Shown: piece by piece, positions 28,111 to 37,544 of the stretch | Position numbering within the stretch: the stretch's first letter is position 1 | How the letters are laid out: each line of letters begins with the position of its first letter | Assembly: GCA_016710325.1 (NCBI GenBank) | Contig: JADJXK010000002.1 | Location: 3,348,001 to 3,412,000, forward strand | Direction of reading: 5' to 3' | Origin: Candidatus Leptofilum proximum | GTDB lineage: Bacteria > Chloroflexota > Anaerolineae > Promineifilales > Promineifilaceae | DNA: 64,000 nt | Made by a program: the position numbers and the translations under genes | The notes under the pieces: generated by a model | Seen by the model: the letters and a program-made list of their open reading frames with translations, nothing else | Told to the model about the DNA's origin: nothing | The model's database searches: none

Positions 28111-29217
28111 TCAACCTCCGAATTTACTAGTCCGTATTTCTACGGGGTAAAACAAATTCCACTGGTTACGTATTTCATCCATGGCTTGTAATATCCTTAA
28201 GGTTTCATCTAGCGGCATAATATCGCTTTCTAGCTTACCGTTTTGTAAGCAACGTTCCACTTCAGCTGCTTCATATTGATAACCATTGCCATCCACTGGT
28301 ATGATAATGTCTGAGTTACGCACCCTGGATGTGATACTTCGTACTCCACGGTATATTTTGCGAATCCATTCAATCTGACCTGCCCGTCGTCTCACCTTTG
28401 ACTGACTTCGGTTGTCTGAAAACACATCCAACTTCATGCGAGTAGGGCTGTATAATGGCTCATAAATTTGAAGCCGCCCTTTTTCCCCTTGCACAACCGC
28501 TTGATTGAAACTGTGCACCTGGTTTCCAGTAGAGAGTACTGCAAGCGATCCGTTTGGATAGCCAAAGATAAAAGCACCCATTTCATCTACACCAGTTTGC
28601 CCAATATGCAAGTAGCTTTTTATGGTCTCCGGTTTCCCTAAAAACCAGAAAGCTAAATTTATGGGATACACTCCTGCGTCGAGCAAGGCTCCACCACCTA
28701 GCTCTAGATTAAAAAACCGGTTTTCCCAACTGAAAGGTGATTTAAAGCCAAGCGTGGCATTAAATAGAAGGTTCTCCCCTAATGTATTCTCCGACACTGT
28801 TGCTTTTGCTTTTTGCATAAGCGGAATAAAACGCATCCACATTGCTTCCATGCAAAACACGCTTTTTTCTCTTGCTTTGTTAATTATGATTTGGGCCTCT
28901 TGTCCGTTTATAGCAAAAGGTTTTTCGACGAGAATCGCTTTACCAGCCTCAATGCAGTCTAGAGCTATTTCTTTATGAGTTGTATGCGGTGTGCCAATAT
29001 AAACTACGTCAATGTCAGGATCATTGGCAAGGCTTTGATGTCCTACGTATGTTCGGGGAACTGTAAATTGGTCAGCAAATCTTTGGGCTGTGAGCTCTTG
29101 GCGGGAGCTGACTCCTAACAGTTGGGAACCAGGTAACAAACGCAATCCATCAGCAAAATGACCAGCAACCATGCCTGTACCAACTATTCCCCAACGAATC
29201 GGTTTAGTGTGTTTCAT
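28111..29217 (-). CDS. Gfo/Idh/MocA-family oxidoreductase
   Basis: This 368-aa protein starts 'IRWGIVGTGMVAGHFADGL' (Rossmann G-x-G-x-x-A) and carries EKPFAINGQEA near residue 97, the substrate-linked Lys of the family. 'GGGALLDAGVYPINLAFWFLG' matches the dimeric dihydrodiol dehydrogenase-like branch. It differs clearly from the neighbour at 26967, so the pair are old paralogues, not a recent duplication. The two may act successively on one sugar nucleotide, but that is inferred from adjacency. Confidence 0.87.
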   Translation of the reverse strand: MKHTKPIRWGIVGTGMVAGHFADGLRLLPGSQLLGVSSRQELTAQRFADQFTVPRTYVGHQSLANDPDIDVVYIGTPHTTHKEIALDCIEAGKAILVEKPFAINGQEAQIIINKAREKSVFCMEAMWMRFIPLMQKAKATVSENTLGENLLFNATLGFKSPFSWENRFFNLELGGGALLDAGVYPINLAFWFLGKPETIKSYLHIGQTGVDEMGAFIFGYPNGSLAVLSTGNQVHSFNQAVVQGEKGRLQIYEPLYSPTRMKLDVFSDNRSQSKVRRRAGQIEWIRKIYRGVRSITSRVRNSDIIIPVDGNGYQYEAAEVERCLQNGKLESDIMPLDETLRILQAMDEIRNQWNLFYPVEIRTSKFGG

Positions 29218-29256
29218 TATGTTTTCTTTTTTGAGAACGGTTGTGTAAAGGGATGC

Positions 29257-29916
29257 CTATTCATGCCAGATCAATTTACGGCCGTAAAAAGCTTCAGCAT
29301 AATTCTCTGGTGCACGGGATTCAATGCCGCGTAAACGGAGGTTGGCCAAGAAGGTTTCCTCGGTGAACCAATGCTTGTTGGCCTGTGTCCCAAAGTGCTT
29401 CAGTAACAGTTGCACCTTTTGCTGGCACACTTCCCTGTCTAAATGCATAAAGAAGTTTGGTGCTCCCAAATCACCATCGTACTTTGGGACTTCATATTCC
29501 AGAATAAAATGGTCGCGATATGTGTTCCAGGTCAGGTCTGAGATGACGCGGTGATCTTGATGGCGATCGTCCCGAAAGTGAGTAAAAATTAGATCTGGCT
29601 CAACCAAGGATTTTAACGTTTCAAAGTATTCTTTAATGTCGGCACCAGTGTAAGGAAAAAAGCCATCTCGGAAATCTTTGACAAAGATTTGTTTTCCCTT
29701 TGCTTCTACGAGAAACGACTCCGCACTGGCTTTTGCTTCGTCTATACGGGAACCTTTGCCGCTAAAAACCACCCACGTTACGCTGATGTTCGGGTAGGCC
29801 TTTAAGAGTTTTAAAACAGTACCACCGCAGCCAATCTCTATGTCATCACTGTGTGCGCCAAGGCACAGCACCTGAACAATTTCTTTCCCTTGAATGTTTG
29901 GCAAAAACTTAAGCAT
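29257..29916 (-). CDS. PIG-L/LmbE-family deacetylase
   Basis: This 219-aa protein has the zinc motif AHSDDIEIGCGG near residue 21 (His-x-Asp-Asp) and a later 'THFRDDRHQDH' with the second His, as in GlcNAc-PI and mycothiol deacetylases. It would remove an N-acetyl group from a sugar. Its start is 6 bases after the upstream RfbF-like gene, in an apparent operon. Association of PIG-L with RfbF-like and aminopeptidase-like genes recurs in surface-glycan loci, as far as I know. Confidence 0.87.
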   Translation of the reverse strand: MLKFLPNIQGKEIVQVLCLGAHSDDIEIGCGGTVLKLLKAYPNISVTWVVFSGKGSRIDEAKASAESFLVEAKGKQIFVKDFRDGFFPYTGADIKEYFETLKSLVEPDLIFTHFRDDRHQDHRVISDLTWNTYRDHFILEYEVPKYDGDLGAPNFFMHLDREVCQQKVQLLLKHFGTQANKHWFTEETFLANLRLRGIESRAPENYAEAFYGRKLIWHE

Positions 29917-29922
29917 GCTGAT

Positions 29923-30771
29923 TCACTTTTGCTGTAAACGCATACCATTTCCATTCAAATGATAGGCCTTTAATACGCTTGCGCGATTCGCGTCAGCTTG
30001 CTGCCAGACAGCCCAAGGCGTTTCACCACGATCGTACATCGCGTCGAACATGCTCTTTTCCTTGAAGGTATCCATACATGCCCAGTAACCTGGGTGCTTA
30101 TATGCCATCAGCTGCTGAGCGTCGATCAGTCGCTTAAATGGTTCATGAACCAACTCTTCACCATCTCGCATATAGTTAAAAATACTCTTTTTGAAGATAA
30201 AGAACCCGCCGTTGATCCATAAGCTTGATTGGCTGGCTGGTTCAATACTTTTTACGAGCTCATCATCAGCAACTTTTACAAGATGGAAGGATTGAGAAGG
30301 TTGAACAGCTAAAAAGCTTGCCACTTTTTGCTTTTCTTCAAAAAACGTCAGGTATTCATTCAGATCGACATTAGTTAGACCATCGCTGTAATTGGCCATA
30401 AAAACTTCATCTTCGCCCAGATACTTTTGCACGGCTTTAAGACGTTGACCAATGTTTGATTGCTGTCCTGTATCTACAAATGTTATCTTCCAGTCGGCCA
30501 TATCCTCTTTATATAATTGAATATCCTGACCCCCATTTGAAAGAACAAAATCGTTAGAGAGACACTCGTTGTAGTTAAGAAAATAGTGCTTAATAATGTC
30601 GCCGCCGTACCCCAGGCACAGAATAAATTCGTTGTGACCGTAATGAGCATAGTACTTCATTAAGTGCCACATGATTGGCCGATAACCGATTTCGACCATG
30701 GGCTTAGGAATCGTAGTTGAATATTCCTTTAATCGTGTTCCTAACCCGCCACAAAAAAGTACAACTTTCAT
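29923..30771 (-). CDS. rfbF: Glucose-1-phosphate cytidylyltransferase-like nucleotidyltransferase
   Basis: This 282-aa protein has the nucleotidyltransferase P-loop 'FCGGLGTRLKEY' and the PKPM motif, then 'LCLGYGGDIIKHYFLNY', typical of RfbF/DdhA enzymes that make CDP-glucose from CTP and Glc-1-P. AGGAGG lies 6 bases before ATG. The enzyme that normally uses the product, CDP-glucose 4,6-dehydratase, lies about 20 kb away at 51425, not adjacent as usual. Confidence 0.85.
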   Translation of the reverse strand: MKVVLFCGGLGTRLKEYSTTIPKPMVEIGYRPIMWHLMKYYAHYGHNEFILCLGYGGDIIKHYFLNYNECLSNDFVLSNGGQDIQLYKEDMADWKITFVDTGQQSNIGQRLKAVQKYLGEDEVFMANYSDGLTNVDLNEYLTFFEEKQKVASFLAVQPSQSFHLVKVADDELVKSIEPASQSSLWINGGFFIFKKSIFNYMRDGEELVHEPFKRLIDAQQLMAYKHPGYWACMDTFKEKSMFDAMYDRGETPWAVWQQADANRASVLKAYHLNGNGMRLQQK

Positions 30772-30872
30772 TTTTGCCTCCTGTACTGTTAACTCGATGA
30801 TGTGTTGGCAATGTCATACATGGAAGAATAAAGCATCAATCCTTCAAAAAGGATTAACGAGCAAAGTGGCTG

Positions 30873-32222
30873 TCAGGTGTGCATAGGATTTGATTTTTCC
30901 GCATGTTCGCGCAGGAGATTAACTTGAATGAGCGCTAATGCTGCTTCTTTGATGATTGAGAAAGGCAAAGATGCTTTTTCAGCGATGTCCAATAGGGTAT
31001 GCTCTCCATCAGCAAAATTCAGGACCCAAAGCAGCGCTGTTTCAATAAGTTTTGCATCTTTACTGCCGCCAAACGCGCCAGACAAACCTCTTTTGCCAAG
31101 TTGTGGCTCACCAAAAGGCTGGCAGTTAAATAAAATTTGATTGTTTTCAAGCACATCAAAAACAGCGATATACTTTTTCAAGGAGTCGGCCAGATAGATA
31201 GAACGAACAAAATCGAGGTTATCAGCTGATGTGTGATACTCAGGAAAACGGCCGTAACTTGTGCGGGTCAGGCTGCCGACGGGTAAGTTGATTCCTGGTG
31301 AACTGTATTGCCGTTCATCATAGCCAAAGGGAGAGAAGTCAAAGATAGTGTATGGCTCTTCTGAGTACTTTAATATATGCTCGACTGCGTGATCAATTTC
31401 AGCACGACCGGATCGACTCTTTTTATAAGTAGGATGACCCGGATCGCCCACACACGCCACCACTAATCCATGCTTAATCTTTTGAAGATGGTTTTTATTT
31501 AACGCCATCCAGGTGACAGAACCTATCGTGCTGGGAATAAATAGAAAGCGATACGAATAGCGCAAAGGCAAAGAGCTCAGATATTTGCCTAAAAAAGCGG
31601 TTACAACCATTCCTGATAAATTGTCATTACAAAGAGAAGGATGGCAGCAATGACACGAAATCAAGATCTCATCTTCTGATTCTCCCTGAATAAAGTATTC
31701 GCCATAAGTGAGGTGCCCTGGTTCTAGCGAGGTGTCAATAAAGACCTCATATTCTCCATCTTCAAGGTCTAGCAACTTTCGATGCTGTAAACAAAAGCCC
31801 CAGGTATTATTGAAGTACGATTTTTGGTAAGGTATCCAATCTGGATGGTCGGGAAGGGAGAACAAATGATTTTTTAGTTCAGGAAGGCACACTTTTTTGT
31901 GTACAGGAACACTGTAATTCACAATGTGAAGACTGGATTCCTGAAAATCTATTACTTTTTTACCTGCAGCATTTTTTACATAAGCATCCCGAATATTCCA
32001 TTCTTTAGGCACTTCCCAGTCAAAGACTTGCGTTCCGGTAGGCACCTCTTGAATTTTTAATGGGATATGTTGGCAAATAATATGCAGCGACTGGCGAACG
32101 CCGTCGCCGGTTATACTGCGACAGAGCGGATACAGCTCCGTCATCAGCTGATGCATCTTAAGCCCAGCCTGCTCTCCATCAAGATTGTTTAACAAGTCTG
32201 ATATGCTTCTGCTTAAACCCAT
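30873..32222 (-). CDS. Aminopeptidase-like protein of the DUF4910/DUF2172 type
   Basis: This protein is about 449 aa. It resembles M28-like proteins of the DUF4910 family, recurrent in polysaccharide loci: 'LYPLCRSITGDGVRQSL' at the start, 'ILISCHCCHPSLCNDNLSGMVVT' with His/Asp zinc-like residues, and 'DFSPFGYDERQYSSPGINLP'. A C-terminal winged-helix-like stretch ends the protein. The reaction is not established for the family; hydrolysis of an amide or acyl group on a sugar is a guess. ATG 32222 is chosen over 32246 because it follows the upstream stop (32228) and has GAGG 10 bases before it. Confidence 0.78.
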   Translation of the reverse strand: MGLSRSISDLLNNLDGEQAGLKMHQLMTELYPLCRSITGDGVRQSLHIICQHIPLKIQEVPTGTQVFDWEVPKEWNIRDAYVKNAAGKKVIDFQESSLHIVNYSVPVHKKVCLPELKNHLFSLPDHPDWIPYQKSYFNNTWGFCLQHRKLLDLEDGEYEVFIDTSLEPGHLTYGEYFIQGESEDEILISCHCCHPSLCNDNLSGMVVTAFLGKYLSSLPLRYSYRFLFIPSTIGSVTWMALNKNHLQKIKHGLVVACVGDPGHPTYKKSRSGRAEIDHAVEHILKYSEEPYTIFDFSPFGYDERQYSSPGINLPVGSLTRTSYGRFPEYHTSADNLDFVRSIYLADSLKKYIAVFDVLENNQILFNCQPFGEPQLGKRGLSGAFGGSKDAKLIETALLWVLNFADGEHTLLDIAEKASLPFSIIKEAALALIQVNLLREHAEKSNPMHT

Positions 32223-32227
32223 TTTGG

Positions 32228-34501
32228 TTAATCCTCTTTGCCACAATCTTGAAATTTATTTTCATATACCAGTACTTGATTGTGTCCCCAGCCAATAGAT
32301 AAGATGTCAAGATCACCATCGAGATCAATATCGACAACTTGTGCTCCATCGTGATGCTCATCACCCGTGTAAACTAAATGAGCTACCCACTTTGTCCCGG
32401 ATCCGTCGACATTTTCAAAAACAAATAACTGAGCCTTATCAGGTTCGTTTAAATTGTGTTCGCCTGCAATGACGTCTAGATCTCCGTCATGATCCATATC
32501 GGCTACATCTAGACTCATTGGCCCAATAATGCTGTCGCTAATTACATGCTCCGTCCACGGAGACGTGACGTCAGAACCTTGAGCGTACCAAGCCAGCACT
32601 CCTTTTTCACTGATTGCTTCGTAGCCGACAAGAGCATCAAGCTTGCCATCCCCATTTAAATCAACCAGTTCATTTCGGTCTGGGCTTTTGTCAGTGCTAA
32701 AGAGAGTGAAATCAGTCCACTTATTGTTATCATTGCGGAGCCACTTCGTGCCAAGCAACAAATCATTATCGCCATCACCGTCAATATCACCCGAGCTTAA
32801 ATCTTCGTCTTGCGATGTTTGGGATATCTTTTCCCAGGACCAAAAAGTTGCTGTAGGATTTTCCGGCACCAACAATCTCTGAATACCCTGGCCGCCCCCA
32901 TGCCAGGAAAGCATGATTTCCAAAGCTGAATTCTGTTGAAAAGTATTACTGGCTACCCCTTGTAGAAAATCACCTTCTCCTTCCTCGATGTTATTAAAAA
33001 TAGTGAAATTGCCTAAGCCATCATTTTGAGCCCATACAAAAGATGCATTGGCATCGGAGCCTACCCCTTGAGTTCCCAAAATGTCCAGGTCACCATCCCC
33101 GTCAAGATCAATAACATTGGCCATATTGTTAAGTAGATCGCCAATAGCGTGCCGAGTCCAGTGCGAGTAGGCGTTACCAGGATTAACATACCACCATTTA
33201 CCCGTAATCACGTCGGGAAATTCATCTCCGTTCAAGTCACCTGATGAAATAAAAACTGCCTGCCAGGTTTTGTCTTCATCAATTTGGTGACGTTCCCACG
33301 ATCCTAATGTTTCTTGACAGCTGAGGTTTTCCCAAAGCTCCACGGTATTTCCTTGCCAATTTGCACCAAACAAATCAATATCCCCGTCATTGTCTATGTC
33401 CATCAGGCGCATACTGTGAGAACCATCCGCCGACAAGACTTGTTTTGTCCAGGAAAGGCCATCTCCGCCATTGTTGAAGATACTGACTTCGTCTGGATCA
33501 CTTCCTTGGGCCATTTCAGCAGTAACGATGTCTTGGTCATTATCATTATCAATATCTGCTATGCCCAGGTAATGATGCACGGCTTCGATATCGTCAACGA
33601 CAATGTGCTCTGTCCAGAGAGTGATATCAACTGGATGACGTGGCGCTTCGAACCAGGAGAGCCGATAAGTTTGTCCTTCTAGCTCAGCTGGAGCAAGGGC
33701 AATGTCTAAGCGATCGTCATTATTAAGATCTCCGATTGCTATGAATGCATTTGGATGAAGCCAGCTGTTGGTATAAATATGTTCTTTCCAGCTGGCCATT
33801 ATGTCGCCGGAATTTTGATACCAACGGCCGTTAACAATCACATCTTCCAAGCCATCGTTGTCAATATCGCCTACAGCTAGGCCCTCGCCATTAGGAACAG
33901 ATATGGAATGATGTGTCCAAGCAAATGGTGAATCTTGCCTATAAAAATGTAGCTCATCCCCACTGCTGCCAAACTCTCCTTGGTTTCTGGCTACAGCATC
34001 TAAATCGCCATCACGGTCAAAATCGGATAACTCTAGATCGTGAAGAGGTCGATTATCGATCGTGAATACCGTCCAATCGGGATTTTGATACCAGCGTAAT
34101 TCGTCGCCTGTTAAACTTACGTAGTCGGCATCTCCATCTTGATCGATGTCACCAACTTCGCCATCCGTACTGTGCCCACTGCCCGGAGCAATTACCTCCT
34201 TTTCCCAATCAGGATTCCTATACCAGACCAGCCCGCCATCATTAAAACCGCCGACAATAAGATCAATTAAGCCGTCTCCATTGAGATCTCCAACCGATTT
34301 TTGCCAAATTCCTTGCGGTCCATCGGTATCTATTATCTTGTGGTCAACCGGAACGATTGAGTTGGATACCTGGCTTTCTTCTTGATCCAGAAAGTTGAGT
34401 TTCTGCGTTAACGACTCTGCCCGAGAAATAATGTTGCAAGCGGGTAAAGAAGTGAAGAGCAGGAGCAGCAGAAGCCCAAATGACAGCCCGGCTCTCTCCA
34501 T
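32228..34501 (-). CDS. FG-GAP/VCBS repeat lipoprotein (beta-propeller)
   Basis: This protein is about 757 aa. It has a signal peptide and lipobox (LPAC) and then more than ten repeats of the form 'GDLNGDGLIDLIVGG', 'GDIDQDGDADYV', each with a D-x-D-x-D-G-D calcium-binding loop, as in integrin-like FG-GAP propellers. ATG 34501 gives a typical signal; upstream in-frame ATGs at 34555/34558 add a basic stretch and none has a strong Shine-Dalgarno. It would be a calcium-dependent adhesive surface protein. It sits inside the biosynthetic locus, immediately before the aminopeptidase-like gene. Confidence 0.82.
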   Translation of the reverse strand: MERAGLSFGLLLLLLFTSLPACNIISRAESLTQKLNFLDQEESQVSNSIVPVDHKIIDTDGPQGIWQKSVGDLNGDGLIDLIVGGFNDGGLVWYRNPDWEKEVIAPGSGHSTDGEVGDIDQDGDADYVSLTGDELRWYQNPDWTVFTIDNRPLHDLELSDFDRDGDLDAVARNQGEFGSSGDELHFYRQDSPFAWTHHSISVPNGEGLAVGDIDNDGLEDVIVNGRWYQNSGDIMASWKEHIYTNSWLHPNAFIAIGDLNNDDRLDIALAPAELEGQTYRLSWFEAPRHPVDITLWTEHIVVDDIEAVHHYLGIADIDNDNDQDIVTAEMAQGSDPDEVSIFNNGGDGLSWTKQVLSADGSHSMRLMDIDNDGDIDLFGANWQGNTVELWENLSCQETLGSWERHQIDEDKTWQAVFISSGDLNGDEFPDVITGKWWYVNPGNAYSHWTRHAIGDLLNNMANVIDLDGDGDLDILGTQGVGSDANASFVWAQNDGLGNFTIFNNIEEGEGDFLQGVASNTFQQNSALEIMLSWHGGGQGIQRLLVPENPTATFWSWEKISQTSQDEDLSSGDIDGDGDNDLLLGTKWLRNDNNKWTDFTLFSTDKSPDRNELVDLNGDGKLDALVGYEAISEKGVLAWYAQGSDVTSPWTEHVISDSIIGPMSLDVADMDHDGDLDVIAGEHNLNEPDKAQLFVFENVDGSGTKWVAHLVYTGDEHHDGAQVVDIDLDGDLDILSIGWGHNQVLVYENKFQDCGKED

Positions 34502-34678
34502 TTTGTGTTCAATATGCTTAATACTCCTTGCGAAAACTTTTACACGGCTTTTCATCATCAAGGTCACTTTGTAGGCTCCAGTCTGACATATTAGGAAGAT
34601 TTTTGGGCTGCAATGTTGCCGGTATAGACAGGTTGATTTTTCACAGTACAACAGTTCAAATGAGGAAAGGTGGAACCA

Positions 34679-35956
34679 TTACCCTATCATTTGAAACACG
34701 TTTTCATACTGCTCGTCGAGGGATGCTTTATATTCACTTGCCCTTTTGGCGACCTGGCAGATAATATCTGTGCGATTAGCCTCAAGAGATGAAAATTTCT
34801 CTTTTAATGCGTCCACTTCAAATTTCCCTATTTGCTCAAAATGATCCTTTTGGCCTACTTCTGTCATCAAGTCGTCAATTTTTTCTTGGTATGAAATCGC
34901 CAAAACGGGCTTATTCACTAATTGAGATAATAAAATGTTGTGAAAGCGAGAGGCGACGACGTAATCTAAAACCTTCAAATTAGCCATTAAGTCATCTACA
35001 GTGAGAATCGTAGGGCGAAGAAGGAACTCATCTAAATTGGTTGTATTTTTTTGCTTTAGTACCTCAATCAGGTCACTGATTACCAACTGATCAAAATGCA
35101 CTTCGCCGGGCAAAAACATAATCGCATATTGCTTTTCCAAAAGCCAAAGCACGAACGTCGCCATCTTATCTAGATAATTGGCATAAAGTTCCTCATTGGA
35201 TTCAGGCCAACAGCCCTCTCGGAAATAACCCATTGGACCAATTCCCACTATTTGCCTCGATGTGGCTACCTGTACGCCAGCCTGACCATCAACATTGAGT
35301 CCCCAACCTTGATCAGGGTAAATGGGATCGTCCCTCTTGTGGCCTATGCTTTGAATAAGCTGTTTAGAAAATTTGTCCCGAAATGATCGATAGTCGGCTA
35401 ATGAAAGTGCGTATTTGAAAAAAGTTTTACTTAGAGAGGCATTGATGGGACCGGCCCCCACACTCACAAAGAGGAATTTTGCCCCTCGAATTTTTGCGAT
35501 GATGCCCCACTTTAGCAAGGTGTACGGGGCGCTAAAAGGACCTCCGCCAGCCCAATAATCTTGAAGCGGCCCGCTGCCCGAGACGATTAATGCATCTATA
35601 CCTTTTAAATTTGCGAACGCATCCCTAATAAGGCCGAACTCTATAGGTACACGCATTATCAACCGTTCAAGCGCGCGCAACTTAGGATTGGGATGAGACT
35701 TCAACCAATTACCTAGCTTATATAAACCTCTAGCATTTTCTGTAGTAGAGTCACTGGTTCTCGTGATGGGGAAACTCTTTATGCCATGTCTCGATTCTGT
35801 GTCGGCGGGATTTAAAGAAAACCCAAAAATTTCTGCATTTGGAACATACTCCCTGATACGTTGAACTACAGTTTCTTGAACGGCCGCGTCCCCTAAATTA
35901 CCATAACCAAAAAACCCCATAATGCCGATTTTTTTTGATGCACTCCCTTTAGGCAT
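34679..35956 (-). CDS. Polysaccharide pyruvyl transferase family protein
   Basis: This 425-aa protein opens 'IGIMGFFGYGNLGDAAVQE', the N-terminal G-N-x-G-D signature of WcaK/CsaB-type pyruvyl transferases. The middle 'FLFVSVGAGPINASLSKTFFKYAL' and late 'VVASRFHNILLSQLVNKPVLAISY' with the conserved RxH also match. It would add a pyruvate ketal from phosphoenolpyruvate to a sugar of the repeat unit. AGGAGG 5 bases before ATG supports the start. Confidence 0.88.
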   Translation of the reverse strand: MPKGSASKKIGIMGFFGYGNLGDAAVQETVVQRIREYVPNAEIFGFSLNPADTESRHGIKSFPITRTSDSTTENARGLYKLGNWLKSHPNPKLRALERLIMRVPIEFGLIRDAFANLKGIDALIVSGSGPLQDYWAGGGPFSAPYTLLKWGIIAKIRGAKFLFVSVGAGPINASLSKTFFKYALSLADYRSFRDKFSKQLIQSIGHKRDDPIYPDQGWGLNVDGQAGVQVATSRQIVGIGPMGYFREGCWPESNEELYANYLDKMATFVLWLLEKQYAIMFLPGEVHFDQLVISDLIEVLKQKNTTNLDEFLLRPTILTVDDLMANLKVLDYVVASRFHNILLSQLVNKPVLAISYQEKIDDLMTEVGQKDHFEQIGKFEVDALKEKFSSLEANRTDIICQVAKRASEYKASLDEQYENVFQMIG

Positions 35957-35965
35957 TATTTCCTC

Positions 35966-37525
35966 CTAGTTTATTCGCGCTTTGGGTTGGTGCTTACGAC
36001 AAGAATTCCGTATGAAACCAGATTTTCTTTTTAGGGCCAAGGCTAAACACCCAAAGACAAGGGCCTCAATCAAAATGCCGATCAGCAAGTAAAAAACACG
36101 AAAATTGCCGCTATTATTGGTTGAAAAAATAATTTCTAATAGCAACGATGGAACAACAATCCCGCTAGTCAACAATAATACATTGAGGAACTTACGTTTT
36201 ACCTTGATCACTAAAAGTGCAAGCAAAACAGTAAATGGTGTCAATACTAGAAAATAAAAAAGTATCGAAAGCAGTCTAGATGTTAAAGCATTTACTTGAG
36301 CAACATTTGGACTAAAAAGTAATACCCCCAGAAAAGCACCTGGAATAACATCTATTTTGCTTGCCACTTTACTGTCGTTAATGAAAACCTGGGCCGATAC
36401 ACCGTCATATGTAATTACTAAGCGGTATGTGGCGTTGTTGATAAAAATATTTCGTACTGTCCATTGAGGTACAGTGCCGCTTTCTCCAGTGAAAGGTGCA
36501 CGCACGCGCATAACCAAATCTGCCCCATTTTGGCCTATCACCAAGTTCTGTTGGAACGTATTTTCCCCAATCGATAGGATGCGGGCGGGACCATATTGAT
36601 CAATGTTTAAGACAGTTACTGTTAAGAAAAGGGTAAACTCTGATGAGGCTAGCAGCCTCTTGTTTAAAGAGGTTACCGGTAATTCCGTCTCCAACCAATG
36701 TTTACCATCTAGTAAATTTGAGGAGGTGTCGACCAATGAGTCGTTTTCAAGACTTTTCCACTGAAGATGAGGCGAGTTGCCAACCTGATCAGATAACGAA
36801 TTTACGCCTGTTATTGGGTAAAACGTAATCAGATGCTCCTGAGAAACTTGCTCAGCGTCTGAATGTGTAAAAAGGTCTTCGATCTCGTCCACCGAAAGAG
36901 CTCGATCGAAAAAGCCTAAATTATTTATTTCCCCCTGCCACGGCCGATCTTGGGTTTTTTCATTGCCGAGAACCAGATGAAAGTTGGTTTCCCAGTCCCC
37001 AAGCTGAAATCCGCTTTTGATCCAATAAGCTGAAAGCAAAAGAACTAGTAAGTAACCAAGTAGACCACCAGAGAGAAGCCGCGTATTTGTAATGATAGGC
37101 TTTACTCTTGCTAATAGCGACACACGTTTTTTGAATAACTGATAAAAGTAGTAACCAACTCCTGCACCAAATGTATTGCTCAGTATGTCAGATAAGGTGG
37201 CTGTTCGGTCGGGCAGAGCGAGCTGAAGAAATTCAACAAGCAGCGTTAACGTTAATCCTGCAGCAACAACCAAAGCGAAAGTGAGGCGCTTAATTTTTTT
37301 ACTCTGCTGTTCAAGAATTTTAGTTAAGCCAAGGCTATAGGGTATGAAGAGTATGATATTAAGAGGTATATCTGAATATGGGCCAGCAGAGAGAGAATAC
37401 CCACCTAAGTATTCAGAATTGGAAAGAGACGTAGTCTGAAAGTTAAACGGGTATAATGTCGTAAGAAAAACAATGATAATTCCCCCGAATAACATTATTA
37501 GGTGGGTATTTCTCCTGACCAACAA
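35966..37525 (-). CDS. VanZ-like membrane protein fused to a LamG-like domain
   Basis: The N-terminal four-helix VanZ-like segment ('LTLLVEFLQLALPDRTATLSDILSNTFGAGVGYYF') is followed by a LamG/concanavalin-like domain (about 200-430; 'INNLGFFDRALSVDEIEDLF' is a signature strand) and three to four more helices at the C-terminus. An in-frame TTG at 37525 with GGAG 7 bases upstream avoids overlap with the gene upstream, whose stop is at 37545; the earlier ATG at 37591 would overlap it. Function unknown; a membrane-anchored lectin-like surface protein is likely. Confidence 0.65.
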   Translation of the reverse strand: MLVRRNTHLIMLFGGIIIVFLTTLYPFNFQTTSLSNSEYLGGYSLSAGPYSDIPLNIILFIPYSLGLTKILEQQSKKIKRLTFALVVAAGLTLTLLVEFLQLALPDRTATLSDILSNTFGAGVGYYFYQLFKKRVSLLARVKPIITNTRLLSGGLLGYLLVLLLSAYWIKSGFQLGDWETNFHLVLGNEKTQDRPWQGEINNLGFFDRALSVDEIEDLFTHSDAEQVSQEHLITFYPITGVNSLSDQVGNSPHLQWKSLENDSLVDTSSNLLDGKHWLETELPVTSLNKRLLASSEFTLFLTVTVLNIDQYGPARILSIGENTFQQNLVIGQNGADLVMRVRAPFTGESGTVPQWTVRNIFINNATYRLVITYDGVSAQVFINDSKVASKIDVIPGAFLGVLLFSPNVAQVNALTSRLLSILFYFLVLTPFTVLLALLVIKVKRKFLNVLLLTSGIVVPSLLLEIIFSTNNSGNFRVFYLLIGILIEALVFGCLALALKRKSGFIRNSCRKHQPKARIN

Positions 37526-37544
37526 GATGATTCTCCAGACTGGG

